Shown here in pieces: positions 45,853-59,210 of a stretch of 64,000 nt of DNA (positions are counted from its first letter, which is position 1; each line of letters starts with the position of its first letter). The notes under the pieces were generated by a model. The model was not told the origin of the DNA, searched no databases, and saw only the letters and a program-made list of their open reading frames with translations. A program made the position numbers and the translations under genes. The DNA comes from Paraphysomonas bandaiensis (Eukaryota > Chrysophyceae), in assembly GCA_965644295.1 (NCBI GenBank), contig CBFFRP010000123.1:434001-498000 (forward strand), written 5' to 3'.

Positions 45853-46603
45853 AATATTATAGCAATGCAGGCGATAAGCTATCGTTACTGTTATAAATCG
45901 CAGACCTATTACGTCACTATAAGTTCTGCCATGTAGTTAGTTATAGACAGTCCTTGCATAGAATCCACGCAGAAAATCTTGTAAAAGTGGTGTAATTTTT
46001 CAGAAGTAAATAAATAGACTGAATCGTCGCAGTTTAGTAATATTGTATTCATTGTTTTAATCCCAGGTATATCACTATGCAGTGTGCATTGTAATATTCA
46101 CTCACATGAGATATCCAATGGCGACTGCCTTATAATTTTCTATTTCTACATTGTAGGGTCAGTAGTGGTGCAAAATCACAGTCCCAGTGTAAGTCATCGC
46201 AAAAAAAGACCAAAATGTGCTTCCTCCCCGTAAGTTCATGTTTATGTTAATTTTAATTCGAACCTGGTGTCGTTATGACAAGGACGTCTCGTTGTAGTAC
46301 TACCTGTCCAGTGGAAACTTAAAATTTAAACTGAAGTCGAATAGAGTAGGGACAAGTAAGCTACCAGCCAATCGCTATTTTTCTTCTAATAGCTACCGAA
46401 TATACCAATTCTAATAATCTATTACCGCAAAGTATACAAAGCAAAAAAGTTCATGACTTCATGACACCAGGGCTAGATATTGACGCTGCATTATTACATA
46501 TATAAACAATAACAGCAGTAGTACTTCACACAGCATTGTATGTCACATATATTACCACAAATATTGTTTACAGGACGTTATGCGTTAAATACAAAAAACT
46601 GCA
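45853..46603. other. Convergent 3' intergenic region
   Basis: About 750 bp between two converging stop codons. AT-rich, no gene or recognised repeat. Confidence 0.5.
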
Positions 46604-49600
46604 CTACTTTTTCTCAACGCTTTCACCATCATCCGTCGTTTCACGAACTTCAGATAATTTAACTTCTCGAAGTGCTTTCGCCTGAGCCCTAAGCTGCGCA
46701 TCCCGTTTCCTTCTCGCCTCTGCATCACGAGCGTTATCAAGCTTTTGTTGTCTGCGCAGGGCTTTCTCCTCAGCAGAAACAGGTTCGTCGGCACCCCTAC
46801 GCAAACTCTTTTCCAAAAGATCGAATGTTTTGAATTTCGAACATTTCTTGTCTATTTTTTCGTTCTGCTCCTCGCTCACACTGATATTATTCACATTCGG
46901 AGATACAATAGATGAATGTCGATCACGTATCATGAACTTATTTGACTTATCAGGTGTTAGGGGAGGGGTTCCTTTAGAAAGAAAAGAGTTGTCCTGAGAG
47001 TGCTGACGGGACTGCCCAGGCTCCTTAGGCGCACTCGAGAGCACTGGCAGTTTGATTCCTTTTTCTATATACTTCTCTGCCATTTTCTGCATATTGTGCT
47101 CCTTTCTACGCAATTGCGCAACGCTAAGACTTTTCTTTTTGACTTTCAATCCCGGTTGCCGATGAATATTCTTCGACTCATCGATTGCATTCTTAGTGCT
47201 CTTGCTAGCTGACGAAGCATGTGAATCCTCTTCTTCCAAGTGCACTGGGGATTCTTCGGCAACAGGATCGTCTGGGTATGTCTCACCCGAAAAATCTAAT
47301 CCAAGAATACGGCTACTCATTTCAATTCTCTTCCTCAATGATGATCTACTAAATTTGGCTTCGTCCGTCGAATTCAATATATTACCGACGTCTTGGGATG
47401 CATTTTCCTGCTTCGCCAATTCTACGATTTCAGCCAGTATCGCATCCAACTCCCTCTCCTCACGTTCTCGAATCGCAGCAATATCAATTGACAGGTCCCA
47501 GTTCGGAGACCTTACCCCCATTGGAGCACTATGAAGGAGAACACCAACCAATAACCCATCAAATGTCCACATTTTGACCAGAAGGTCTGTGGATGAGGTG
47601 AGTATACCCTTCGGAGTTGCAGAGCAGTAAATAATACTTTCCTGATGGCCCTGCACGGCCCAACAAAATTTAACCCCCATGAATGCAATTTGACCTTTCT
47701 TTCCAAGCATGAAAGGAATTGAATTTCCCGTAATTGGCATCATGGCACAACTATGAGTACGATTAACCTTACGCGATGCCAATTTCGTTCTAACTGATTT
47801 CGCCCCATGAACCATCGACATACCTCCCAGCTCCTCTATCACATGATTCAAATTCCACTTCCGCAGATATCCAAGATCGTCTCCAGTGTAGAACATTCGT
47901 GTATCAGCATCCCAAGATATCGCTGTTGCTGCAGATACTGCTCCCCACTTCTTCTCGCTTTCTCGAGCTTCCTGGTCAATCTTGTCTTGCATACTCTCCA
48001 GTGAATGGTCCACATCAATAGTAGAATGTTCAAGCCCCACAGAGTCGTTATCACTTGTACGGGAGGCGTCGTCTCCACCGCTTGAGTAAGGAAAAACCCT
48101 TTGTGGAGGATCACCATTGGCATCTGGTTTACCCAAAGGTTCCATCTCAGCATCAACAGGGTTAAGGTTAAGAAATCCTGTAATCTTATCACCTTTCCAC
48201 TTACAACCCCGGCAACCCCAAATGATGACATTTCCACGGCTATCAGAAGTGGCGATTAGAGGGTATGGGTCTAGAACCACCATTGCCACAATAGTCTCCC
48301 TTTCGTCACACACCTCTAGTTCCATATCGAGCTTCCCAGTGTCAAAGTCCCATATCTTCAGGGGCTGACCGAACGCCCCTGTGGTGATAACTGATCTATC
48401 AGTATTGCATGTACCCATAAATACGAGTTCGGGATGCATGTTGTATATGTCAAAAGTACGTAGTGTGTGACAGTCGTCGAGTTTAGTCTCATCATATAAT
48501 CGAAGCACTCCGTTTACATAGCCTGCGAGGAATCTCCTACTGTCGTTCAGATAGCACAAGCTAATAACCACGGAATGAACATCATTTGGGCAGGACTTCA
48601 TATAAGTGCCGTTGAGAGGGTTGTATACACTAATATTTCCCTGTACATCGCCGATAATAATCTTCCTCTTGCGATTATCCAAGCAGCAGGCGCTAATCTC
48701 CTCCCCACATATGTTATTATGTCTAAAATTACATGTATACCGTTACAAACACATGCGCAGTGCACAATATATACTTACACGAGCATTTTGCTGCCGAGTA
48801 GAAGATCCCATATTATAAGGTTATGATTAGATGCAGTTATAACGGTCAAACTATCGCTGTTCAACGACAGCCATATCACATTCGTAAAATCTGTAGTTTT
48901 CTCGTGGACAACCTTCTTTTGGTCAAAAGAGTGGATACGCCTGGAACCCGCGTATATCCGTGCTTCCCCACCCTCGTTGTTCATCAAAGCAGAAGATGGA
49001 ATATGCTGGTGAAAGAAGCAAGAAAGATGTTCCGCAGGTTCATTATCTGAAGAGGAGTTGTTGAAAAATGTTTGAACGCACTGAAATGTCCGCACATCCC
49101 ATAGCTTGAAAACACCGTCTTCATCCGCCGTTATTACTTCAGGAGAGTTCTCAATACTTTGGCAACCCACCAGAGACGCGTGATGACCTTTCAGCTTATA
49201 GACGAGAGAATTTACGAACGGTGACCACACGAATGTATCGTGATCAAACCCACAACTGAACAGCAGTCTGTAGTCTGTGTTGTAAGACATATCGAATACG
49301 CCCTTACGATGGCCTCGTAACTTGTGAATGACGGTGTTTGTGTAGGTATCCCAAACCCCAATCGTAGTGTCCAAAGATGCGGACATAAGATTATCCAGTT
49401 GGTCTAATGCCAGAAGTTTCATACATATATCAGAGTGACCCGGCATTGTTGCAGCTAGACTCTTATCTGACATATTCCACGAGTATATATTGCCGTTTAT
49501 TGAACCCGAATAGAGTAGCTCATTCGATGACATCCACGCAAGTGACATCTGAGTTTCCGGAGCCATCCATGAGCTATTAACCTGAAAACGCTTGTTGGCA

Positions 49601-50316
49601 ACCTGATAATATGATACAATTTGGAGATCAGAGCACGCTGCAACAACCTGAGACGAATCACGTACGAAGTCGATTGCCAATGGAACAGACTCAGTTTCAA
49701 TAGTTGTTACATGGCGACCGTTGTATAAATGATAGACATCTATTGCCTTTCTATGATCCTCGAGGACAGCAAAACTTCCAAGCGTGGGAAGAGGAAGCAT
49801 GGCTGACACATTATTTCGTCGGAACTGGCGGATGCCAAGGTCAAGGGTCCAAGTACTATCTTGGTATTCTGGAATTGTGGCCATGACAAACTGCTGGTTC
49901 AGTAAGCTCGCCTTTTCAACGGTAAACTTTGTAAATTCTTCCCACTCCATCAATCCATCACCATTCACATCAACTTCCTTGAACAATTCTTGCATATCCG
50001 ACACAAAGTCGCGTTGTTCTTGCGAGTTTTGTGTAAGCCCCTCCCCGTCCAACTCAAGAAGATGTTTCGACATAATATATATGAACTCTGTTCGAGCAAT
50101 AGAGTCCCCACGAGTATAAAATTCATTTCTGATTGCTGACAGAGCAGCAGGGTCCATGCGCATCATGAGATTAAACGTTGCCTGCTCTCTCTCATTTCGC
50201 AGTTTGCTGTATTCAGTTCGAGGAGAATTTTTAAGTGCTTCAATGGCTTGTGCGGCAGCATCTACATCGGCGCTGTTAGTGCCGAGAAGACTTTGAAATT
50301 CTGATACTGTTGCCAT
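46604..50316 (-). CDS. EF-hand and WD40 repeat protein, WDR49/CFAP337-like
   Basis: 1,218 aa from exons 50316-48779 and 48722-46604, joined by a 56-bp intron in phase 2. The first in-frame ATG is at 50316. Helical N-terminal region; one clear EF-hand loop (DVNGDGLMEWEEF, near residue 115); then about a dozen WD40 units split across the intron. Examples are NVIWLSLNSDSLTVITASNHNLIIWDL and GRHVTTIETESVPLAIDFVRDS. The C-terminal 300 residues are Lys/Glu-rich, with a coiled-coil tail (RRQQKLDNARDAEARRKRDA). EF-hand plus paired WD40 propellers is the layout of WDR49/WDR64, which in ciliates (CFAP337) is an axonemal protein. The assignment is by architecture only. Confidence 0.8.
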
Positions 50317-51003
50317 TTTGTCCACTTGAGTTCAGTAACAACACGGTATCTATCTCATTAACGACATAAGAGACATATGCACTGCAGTACAAAACATAAT
50401 AGTGAATTAAAGTTATTCTAATGGAGTTGAGATACTAGTATATTCAAGGGTTTAATAGATGACAATGTGTTGGTTAGTTACGTCTCGTCTCGTCTCGACT
50501 CTGTTGCCATGACCATTGCAGAGTGCAGTGCAGTTGAGAGAGCAGTGGGGATGTATGTATGTGTATGTATATACGCACAGATCCATACAGAGATAGATAT
50601 AATGAAACTGCCAAAGGATAGATGTAGTCTCCTGTATTCCATTGTATTATGAATACAGCAGGAGTACAGCATGTTTAGTCGTACTACAATCCTATCTGAC
50701 ATCAACTACGAGCATACTGCTGTACACAACAGCCCAGTACATAGTGCGTGCTGCTGTACACATACCATATACTCATATACCCCTGTATGACTGTATGCTT
50801 GTATGCCTGTATGCCATACACGATACAAGTGCCGCCTAAACATTGCCTGCAGTCCCAGTCAACTTATCTCGACATCACACGGGTGGCATCGACGCCTATT
50901 AAGACAATATATCACTCTTGTGCATTGTATTCAACATTACTTAGTGCTGCCGTGTTCATGAGCTGCACATAAGGCTGTTATTATACAGTAAGGCCCCTGT
51001 GAT
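50317..51003. promoter_or_regulatory. Divergent promoter region, WD40 and FYVE-hydrolase genes
   Basis: A 687-bp gap between opposing starts. It contains a short CGTCT tandem (about 50481-50496), TGTATGTATGTGTATGTATAT simple sequence near 50550-50572, and CTGTATGC-type repeats near 50785-50820. No defined promoter box is recognised. Confidence 0.4.
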
Positions 51004-53471
51004 ATGAAGTCGAACGTCAGCAGAGATGCCCAGAAATTTAAAGAAAGAACTGGAAGTGATTGGGTAGATAGTAGTTCAGTGCACTATTGTGCGGAGTGTC
51101 ACGGAAAGTTTACGGTTTTAAACCGCAAGCATCACTGCAGGCAATGCGGACAAGTTGTGTGCAAAAGTTGTAGTCCGGAGACGGTTCTGATTGGACAAGA
51201 TAGGGTTCGCGTATGCGCTAGTTGTTTTGACGACAGTTCATTACATGGTGCGGGAAGTACAGCTTCTTTTGAAACAGAAAAATGTATTTTTTGTCGTGGA
51301 ACTGCTAGGGGGACATCTGGATATGTTCTGAAAAAAGATACCGCTCAGAACAACATATCGGTTACCTGGCACCCAAGCTGCATGAAGTGTTCCGCCTGTA
51401 GCAAGGCCTTAGAATTGCGTGATGCCTATATTAACCCTCCACTTGGAAGTATATTACATACTCTAGACGACGTTCATGTACAGTGCTTCTGTCAGGCCCA
51501 CATTGGGCTGGTAAGCTTATCTCCGAATGAGTCTTTCAGGCAACCACTTCAAAATCCCAGGCTATCAGTCGCAGTTAGTAGAGAATCGTCATCTGGTGAA
51601 GGGGGCGAGTTTGATCCCAGTGATATCTCACCACAGGAATGTGTTCGGGTTCAGTATGGTCCCTCCCCTAGCCAGTATTTCTCCCTGTATATACCTGTCG
51701 AGGTGGCGCGCGACTCATCCCTACACACTCCCTCCAACTCTGTCACGTCCCCGACTGCAAGGAGCTTTTCTGTTCCTCTGGTTGTTGTCATTCATGGGGG
51801 GTTCTGGAAATCGCAGTATGGGGTTGATAATAGTTGTATTGAGTCACTTGTTCCCCGCCTTGTTGGGGCAGGCATGGCGGTGTGTATGGTTGAATATCGC
51901 CGAGTGGGAGCATCCTGTCAGGAAGACGAAGGGGGGTATCCCGATACCAATGAAGACATTTTATTAGCCCTGCGTAGGGTTCACGAAGAGTGCTTATCAC
52001 TTAATGAGGATTCGGAGGGTCTTGAAAGGTCAGAGAGCATATCATCGGCTGCCTACCGAACACGTCCTCGCCGTCTCGCCGTGGTTGACACGGAGCGCAC
52101 AGTGATATTGGGACACTCTGCTGGGGGATACCTCGCGCTTTGGACTTGCTGCGAACTGGAGAAGAGAAACCTGCCAATGAAGCCCTCGCTCTGTGTCGCA
52201 ATAGCACCCGTTTGTGACTTTGCTGAGGCTTGCAGGAGAAAGTAAGTCGACCGTGTGGTGAAATGTGTGGAGCGGAGCTTATTCGTATATTTTGCGTTGC
52301 GAGCTGGAGATTAATAATGTTTTCTTTGTTTGATAGGCTGAGTGATGATGGAGATGCCGTTGAGAAATTTATGCGGATGCCATATGATCTCGCATCTCCA
52401 GAGTGCTTGGAGGCGTATGGATCGGCCTGCCCTTCCAAGGCATTACCACTTCAAGTACCGACCATTTTAGCTATAGGTGACGCCGATGTTGATATTCCGC
52501 CGGATATGGTGGAAGATTTTTACTGGTTGGTATTGCGTGCTTAGGTGAATGAAAAGAGTGCACTTGTCTAACTTGACTGTAGGTATGCGAAAAAAGTTGG
52601 CGGCGAAGCGGCTACCAGGGGTGTTCCAATGGCATCATCCGTTGATAGCGGAGAGGATAATATGGGGCGAATGAAGCGAGGTGACACACTCGACAGCATT
52701 CCAGAAACCTCTCCTGTACAATCGCAGGGTGTTAAGAGAGATCGATGTCGTAAGGTCCTTCAACGCAAGACATCCTGTGTAGTGCCCGTGCCACTGAAGT
52801 TCCTAAAAATCCAGGGGGCAAACCACTTCGATGTCGTGAACTCTAGCACGGATGCATGGGCTAGAATATTCGACGAAATGTTTACGCTGATGCCTAATCT
52901 TGCAGATGTCCCTCCGCTAGAATCTCTCCTTTGCCGGATATCCGATGTAGACACCACTACTACTGACATTCATGATGTATCGGGTGCCGAGCAGAAGTCT
53001 CAACAGCGAATTCCTAAAGGGATGCAAGATAATAATAACCAAGTTATAACTACGGTTAAAGGAATGCAAGTTAATAACCAAGTTATAGCTATGGCTGAGG
53101 ACACTGCCGAGAAGGAGCGTGTGGTAGATCGTTGGGCAGACCAAAATGAAATAACTCATCCAGGGTATATGGAGGAACATGATGACGATGACTCCTCCTT
53201 GTCTTCATCGGACGATGATGACATGCCGGTTAAGAGTTCTCCACTGCTAAAAAAACAATCACGTCTCTCGAGAAGCTCCAGGTCAGGATCATCTCCACCG
53301 AGAGCCACAATAGATGATAATATGAAGGCCCGTGTCGTTGGCAATGGTGCACCAGAAGTGACAACTGGAGATCATGAAAATGCGGCAGAATTTTTTTCAT
53401 TTCCTGCTCCGAAAAGTGAAGCTGGTAAGCGAAATTCTTTTAACTTTAGGTTTCGGAGAAATGATTGGTAA
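51004..53471 (+). CDS. FYVE - LIM-like - alpha/beta hydrolase fusion
   Basis: 771 aa from exons 51004-52241, 52337-52525 and 52583-53471. The FYVE zinc finger (residues 20-75) has WVD, RKHHCR and eight Cys positions, as in PI3P-binding endosomal proteins. A LIM-like cysteine cluster follows (CIFC, WHPSCMKCSAC). The hydrolase domain starts near residue 210, with the oxyanion motif HGGFW (264), nucleophile Ser372 in GHSAGG, acid Asp461 in IGDADVDIPPD and His557 in GANHFDVV. This order resembles kynurenine-formamidase-like and HSL-like esterases. An acidic, Ser-rich tail ends the protein. The FYVE domain suggests an esterase delivered to PI3P membranes. The substrate is unknown. The catalytic triad spans all three exons, which supports the gene model. 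Confidence 0.88.
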
Positions 53472-54789
53472 CAACAGTTTTATATAAGGACTTGCTATGT
53501 TTAGGTAGCGTGCTTTCTATGAAACGTTTTTACTGTAGCTTGCGTCAGCTCACTTGTCTGTAATATACTAATTTTTTACATAACACACTATAACAGCATC
53601 AAGTTATTATGGTGTACGACGCCTAGTTTCACTTTCCTGTTACGTGGCTAGTGTTATAGACATTCAATTTGATGTAGAGGTAAAGACAGATAATCCATTG
53701 CAAGCATGATTCGAAAAGAAGCTCAACAATTTTTAATCTCAATACGAGTAATAAAGTAATTGCTGTTTAACACGAATTCATGTCTATCATAGAAAATATA
53801 TCATCTGCTATGTAAAGGAAGTAGCTGAGCGATGTAATCAGCAAGATCTATCAACTATATTCTTTTAGATCAAACTCGTTTAGATAAACACCAGAAATAG
53901 ACGAAACTTACAGACTACAATACCTAAAGATATTATAAGTCATTGCTCATCGCATTCTCTTAGAGCTTCTCCTCGTAGCTGGCTCATATTCACTACCAGT
54001 GTCACGTCGATTCTCGATCGTATGCAGGAGTGGAGATATCAATTACGCAGATATCTTATCCCCTCTTAGTGCACGCCTATAGATATCATGCAATCCTTGT
54101 TATTTGTTCATTGACTTGTAAATCTGAGTGAATAGACATCTCTTGCTACGTACAGAGTAGATATCAACACGTATGGATAGATAGATACATGCACATGGCT
54201 GTATGTATATCCACATGCATATGTGGACACTGCTATACATATAGGAGTGCAGATGTCCAGACTACACCGTATACCGTACTGCGAAGCAGCAGAATTTCTT
54301 TGCATTTCGTGCGTATTCCGGTATTCCACTTCCGTATTTCATTTTAGGTATTTGAGGTCACATAAACTCCAGAAAGCCCCTATAAAGCATGCATGACTGT
54401 CTAGCTCTAGATACTGTACAGGTACAAAGTGTAGATCCATATAAAAAAACAGCAAAACGGTACAAACAACAGCAAGAATGGGAATCTACTAGAGTGGAGT
54501 AGAGGTATGCTACAGTATACTGCTGTACACCCTCATGTACAGTATATCATATATAAGCAGAGAGGAACGCAGTACGCAGATGTTACTATATCACATCTAA
54601 GAGTGTATATATTCGCTTAGTAGACATTACGGATTGGAACCATCATACTGGCTGATTGTATTCATATCCCTAATCAACGGGAGGGACTATCTTCTTATGG
54701 TCTTTAATTATTTGTTTCCTTTCTATCGATCAGTTCAACGAGAGCTGTAGTAATATATATATAATTGACCGTTATTCGAGCTGTAAGCT
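53472..54789. other. Intergenic, no gene seen
   Basis: About 1.3 kb of AT-rich DNA between two plus-strand genes. ATCC/ATGC-type near-repeats lie around 54170-54240. No RNA gene or ORF is supported. Confidence 0.5.
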
Positions 54790-57700
54790 ATGGCAGGGCT
54801 ACGCTCAGCGCAAGTAGACTCGCTGGATCGTCATAGAAGTCCGCTAGCAACAGAGGTATATGAGGGTGCGGATAGCTCTGACATACTTTAATGTGTTACG
54901 CGGCAGATATATAGCAGCGCCAGGACGTACTTGCGAAAAAACAATGAGCATGTCCTTCATAATAATTCGTCTACTGCTAATGGCACACCCAATGAGTATG
55001 AAAATCAAGAAAAGACTAATGTCTTATCGAGGTGAGCAGTTTTCTTTGTCATTGTGATGTTGAGCTGGTGTAATAGGGTCGAACATCACAATGAATTATA
55101 CGAGGTATCGAGTTCGAGTTATCCTAGTGGGAAAAAATCGTGCAAAGATAAGCACAAGAAAACAGGACGCAAAAGGACTACCTCAGCGGAATCCGCGGAT
55201 GGGCTTGGAATTCCCCAGCCTATACCGGCTGAGAGGTCTCGAAGCCACACTGACTGTATCGTGCCATTAGGACGACTGGAGCGCCATTCGGACTCTTCTA
55301 GGGATTACTCTTCCGATAAAGATGAGCTGTCATCTGCGGGGTACCGTTCTAACTCGGAGAGGGCGCTGTTGCAGCAAGCTGTCCAGCAATCCGCTGGTCG
55401 TTTGATGTCGTTATCCTTGGGGCGGGGTCAAGCTATACCACATCCTCAGCAAGCGACATCGTCGACTTCTAATGCATCTGTTAATGCGAGTGGCAGCTCC
55501 CTTCCAATGACTGTTAGCTCGCCTCCTCTTTCAGGTGACGGTATGGAGGACCCATTTTCAAGGGAGGGTGACGAAGCGTCTATTGAGACATATATAGGCC
55601 AGACGTTTCCTCGTGTGAAAGATATTGACAAAGAAGTCGTGGCGGCATCTACTCAAGTGACATCAGTAGAGAAACGACATAGTCGATCCCAACCTTTGCC
55701 GTCCAAAGTTGCTGACGAATCCCATTCACAATATTCTTTAGCACATATATCAGGTGACTTTGCCAACCATACACCTCCATATGAATATAAAGGACGAAAG
55801 TCTTTCAAAAACAAGAAAATGCTAAAGTCTGCGAGCGCCTCGGTTGTAGGTAGTACAGAGAATGTGAAGGCGCAAGACAGAATCCGCCGCAACAGCGGAA
55901 GTGGGAATCTCGTCACTCCCCCTCGTCGAAGCCACAACATTAGCGGTAAAGAGCCGGCGACTGCTCCTAGAGAGAGGATATCCAACAGGGTCCATAGAGC
56001 TGGGTCGTCGAACAGCCGAAGTAATAGTCCTATGACTTTAGGCAAGGTCAATAGCCGTGGCAACAGTCGTAGCAGTAGCCCATTAGTAGGAGTTAGTCGG
56101 GCGATCAAGTGTACAATGCAACCGAACAGTCGGAGCAATAGCCCCCAACTGTCCTCGAGCAGAGCCCCCACAGCGGAGACTACCATATCTACCCCTACTA
56201 CTGAGCAGATCGTACGGACGTCAGTGGCGCAAGACACCGCTCAAGGTGTGACCGACCGTATGAGAACACCTGATACAGCTAAGGCTACTAGTCTGGATGC
56301 TGTCCTACGTGAACGGCTTCAGGAAGCGAAGGCGGAAAACAGAAAGAATACCAGTGACGGTGCGACAATGTATCAATTCTCCCTGTGGAAGGGGGTAAAA
56401 CGCAGAGACGTACTTGTTGAACAAAGTCCGGATCGTATAGTTGAAGGATCATCTGTACATATGGAGCAGTCGGTAGCCCCTCCAAAGAAGTCCTGTCGCT
56501 TGCGGGGAGTACGTGCTGCTCGCGAGGTATACGAGGAGGCCATTGATGCTACCCCCAGTATGCGCCCAATGCGTGTGAAACCCTTGAGTCATATATCTGT
56601 TAGTGATGGAGTAACTTCAGGAGTAGTGCGCAAGGAAAAGACATATGGTGCGGCGGATGTGTCGAGCCCGCCGAATGACTTCACTCCGTGGAAGCAGAGT
56701 CGTGATTATGATAGAGGATCATTTGAGACAGAAGATAGCGACACGGATGTTGATGACGAGGTACTCAGTGATGAAGTAGTGGCGGACACCAATAGTATTG
56801 GCGGGGGACGAGCGCTTGCTTTTCGTAGCATGGTTGGGAGTTGCAAGATTCACGAGTCCTCAGTGGGCTCTACAGCTGAGAGCATACAGACAGAACGCGG
56901 GGTTGGGGGGTTGCCGCACAATACCCACAGCATGGACTCAGTGTGTAGTAACAACTATCTCAGTGATGATTTCGAGGAGATCGAGGATGAGGCAGCGATA
57001 TTAGGCATCGCAGTGGACGACTATAGTCTGGCCTCGGACGTGGTCGAAGAAGCAGATGAGTGTGACGATTCAATGTACAGCAACGCTGGTGATATATCCA
57101 GTAAACCCACCAACAAGCTAACAGAATCGGACACGTCAACAGAAATTCAGAATTCTGCTAGCGAGCTTAGACTTCTGGTGGCTAGTAATTTAGAAGCAAC
57201 AGACCAGGCTGCTTTTTCTCCCGTTGCAGAATATACTGTCGACGGACCTGTACCTGGACCACCGCCAATACGAAAAGGAGATAAACTCATGCGGTTATTT
57301 GACGATGTTCCAGGTGATGGCAAGGATGTAACTATGTCCATCTCTTCCTTGCCGACTGAGAGATCTCCAATGAGAGAAAGTGGAAAAGGCTCATCAGGGA
57401 GAATGGAAGAAAGACGAAAGCAATTACCCACAACATCTCTCTCATCGCAGAAGCCAGCGGTAAAGAAAGGCAAGGGGAAGAAGCAGAAAGCTGTGAATGT
57501 ACTGAATGAGAGCCTACACAAGCACAGAGACCACAAGCACAGAGACCAGGCTTCTTCGCCCACTCTCTCTGAGGTATCAGATATGGACAACTATCAAACA
57601 GAGGATCCAAGCAAATCGGAGTCTAGGTCTTCTTTGCTACACTCCGCCAAATCAACGGGGTCCCCGTTATCTCACCTTCCCCAACATGCGCAGGAGGAAG

Positions 57701-58681
57701 TATATGTTATCCAAGACTTTGAATGGAAGAAGGGGGTGGATATAATCGGGGAGGGAACATTTGGCCAGGTGTTTAAGGGCATGAACTGCGCTACCGGTGA
57801 ACTGTTGGCTGTGAAACAAATAAGTCTTGTAGATGGCACTGATGAAGAAGTCTCTAGTTTACGGCGGGAGATTGATCTTATGCAGAATCTTTCGCACCCT
57901 AATATAGTTAGATATGTTGGCACATCGGTATCATCGCGTCACCTGTTTATAGTTCTAGAGTATGTTCCTGGCGGGTGTGTGGCAGGGATGCTATCACAGT
58001 TTGGAGCGTTTTCGGAGGTATTAATAAGGTAGGACTAGGGAACAGCATTGTGCATTGTTTAAGTTGACACTGCAGACGGCTGGTGAGCCAAATAATTCAA
58101 GGTGTCGATTACTTGCACCAGAAAGGGATCGTGCACAGGGATGTGAAGGGGGCTAATGTGTTGGTCACTGATGCAGGTGTTGCGAAATTGGCTGATTTCG
58201 GGTGCTCCAAACAACTGGCTGGACTCTGCACTACTTCTCTGGAGGAGAGTATGCGGACGATTCGTGGGTCAGTGCCTTGGATGGCACCAGAGGTAATTAA
58301 ACAAAATGGACATGGGAGATCGGCGGATATATGGAGTGTGGGAGCGACAATCATCGAAATGGGTATACTTATACCATCTACATGCTGTGACTTATTAATT
58401 GTTGTATGTAGCCACTGCCAAGCACCCGTGGCCAGAGTTTTCGAATAACTTAGCTGCACTGTTCCATGTCGCCACTTCGAAACACCCTCCCCCTGTACCT
58501 AGCCACTTAAGTGAGGACTGTGCAGGTTTCATTAACAGGTACGGGTGAATAGGTAATAATATTGTGTGTGACATTTCTCTGTAGGTGCATGAAAATAGAA
58601 CAACAAGAAAGAGCAACGGCCAGGGAGCTATTGACTGACCCATTTCTACTAGCATTGATAGTAACAAGTTCGAACCCCTGA
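54790..58681 (+). CDS. MAP3K-like (STE11/NPK1-type) protein kinase
   Basis: 1,217 aa from exons 54790-54855, 54907-55031, 55077-58028, 58076-58362, 58412-58538 and 58585-58681. The ATG at 54790 opens a frame that joins correctly through both 5' introns. The first 940 residues are Ser/Arg-rich and probably disordered, with several RSNSP and RSSSP motifs (residues about 375-430) that are candidate phosphosites. The kinase domain starts at residue 944: Gly loop GEGTFGQV, VAIK-like Lys977, catalytic HRD at 1068-1070, DFG at 1088-1090 and the WMAPEV activation segment. STE-group traits are HRDVKGANVLV and ADFGCSKQL. Such kinases phosphorylate MAP2Ks. The upstream signal is unknown. The domain lies at the extreme C-terminus. 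Confidence 0.92.
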
Positions 58682-59210
58682 GTTACTTAATCTCATTCAT
58701 GTCATGCTCTACTTTATTTCAACGCCATAAAATACGTGTGAATATATATTATATGATATGTGTGCATGTGCGATTTGCTTGTTAATAATGTGTCCGCTAA
58801 TTCATGATAGGCTGTAATGTAATACTTCGAACATAGTATGAGGACGAGTTTAATAATATTACGACAACAGATATGTTACATAGTAACTTTTTATTGACCC
58901 ACAATAATTTTTAGGGAGCCTACGGTACTGTGCTAGAGAATTCTGGGTGTTTTAATGAGCGCTGTTAGTTATTGTCCTCAGTGGATTAGAATATTAGATA
59001 CACTAAAAATATCATTTATATTTATATATTTAATATAGTTGTGTTGAACCACATTTCGATAAGGGGGCGAGTAACGGAAATATGTTAGCTACCTACTAAG
59101 ATCCTAGTAGTAAATATCTAATTATTTGCAACAGGGATGCAAGAGTCAGCACTAATGTAGCATTGCAATTTGCAATTTAGCTTAACTCTAATATACTACT
59201 ATTTAATGCT
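58682..59210. other. Kinase 3' flank, no gene seen
   Basis: AT-rich 3' flank of the kinase gene, running into repeat family A at 59211. Nothing else recognised. Confidence 0.45.

Noticed and set aside
58665-58685. GTTCGAACCCC resembling a tRNA T-arm
   Set aside because: It is the end of the kinase coding sequence; no D-arm or anticodon arm can be placed upstream.
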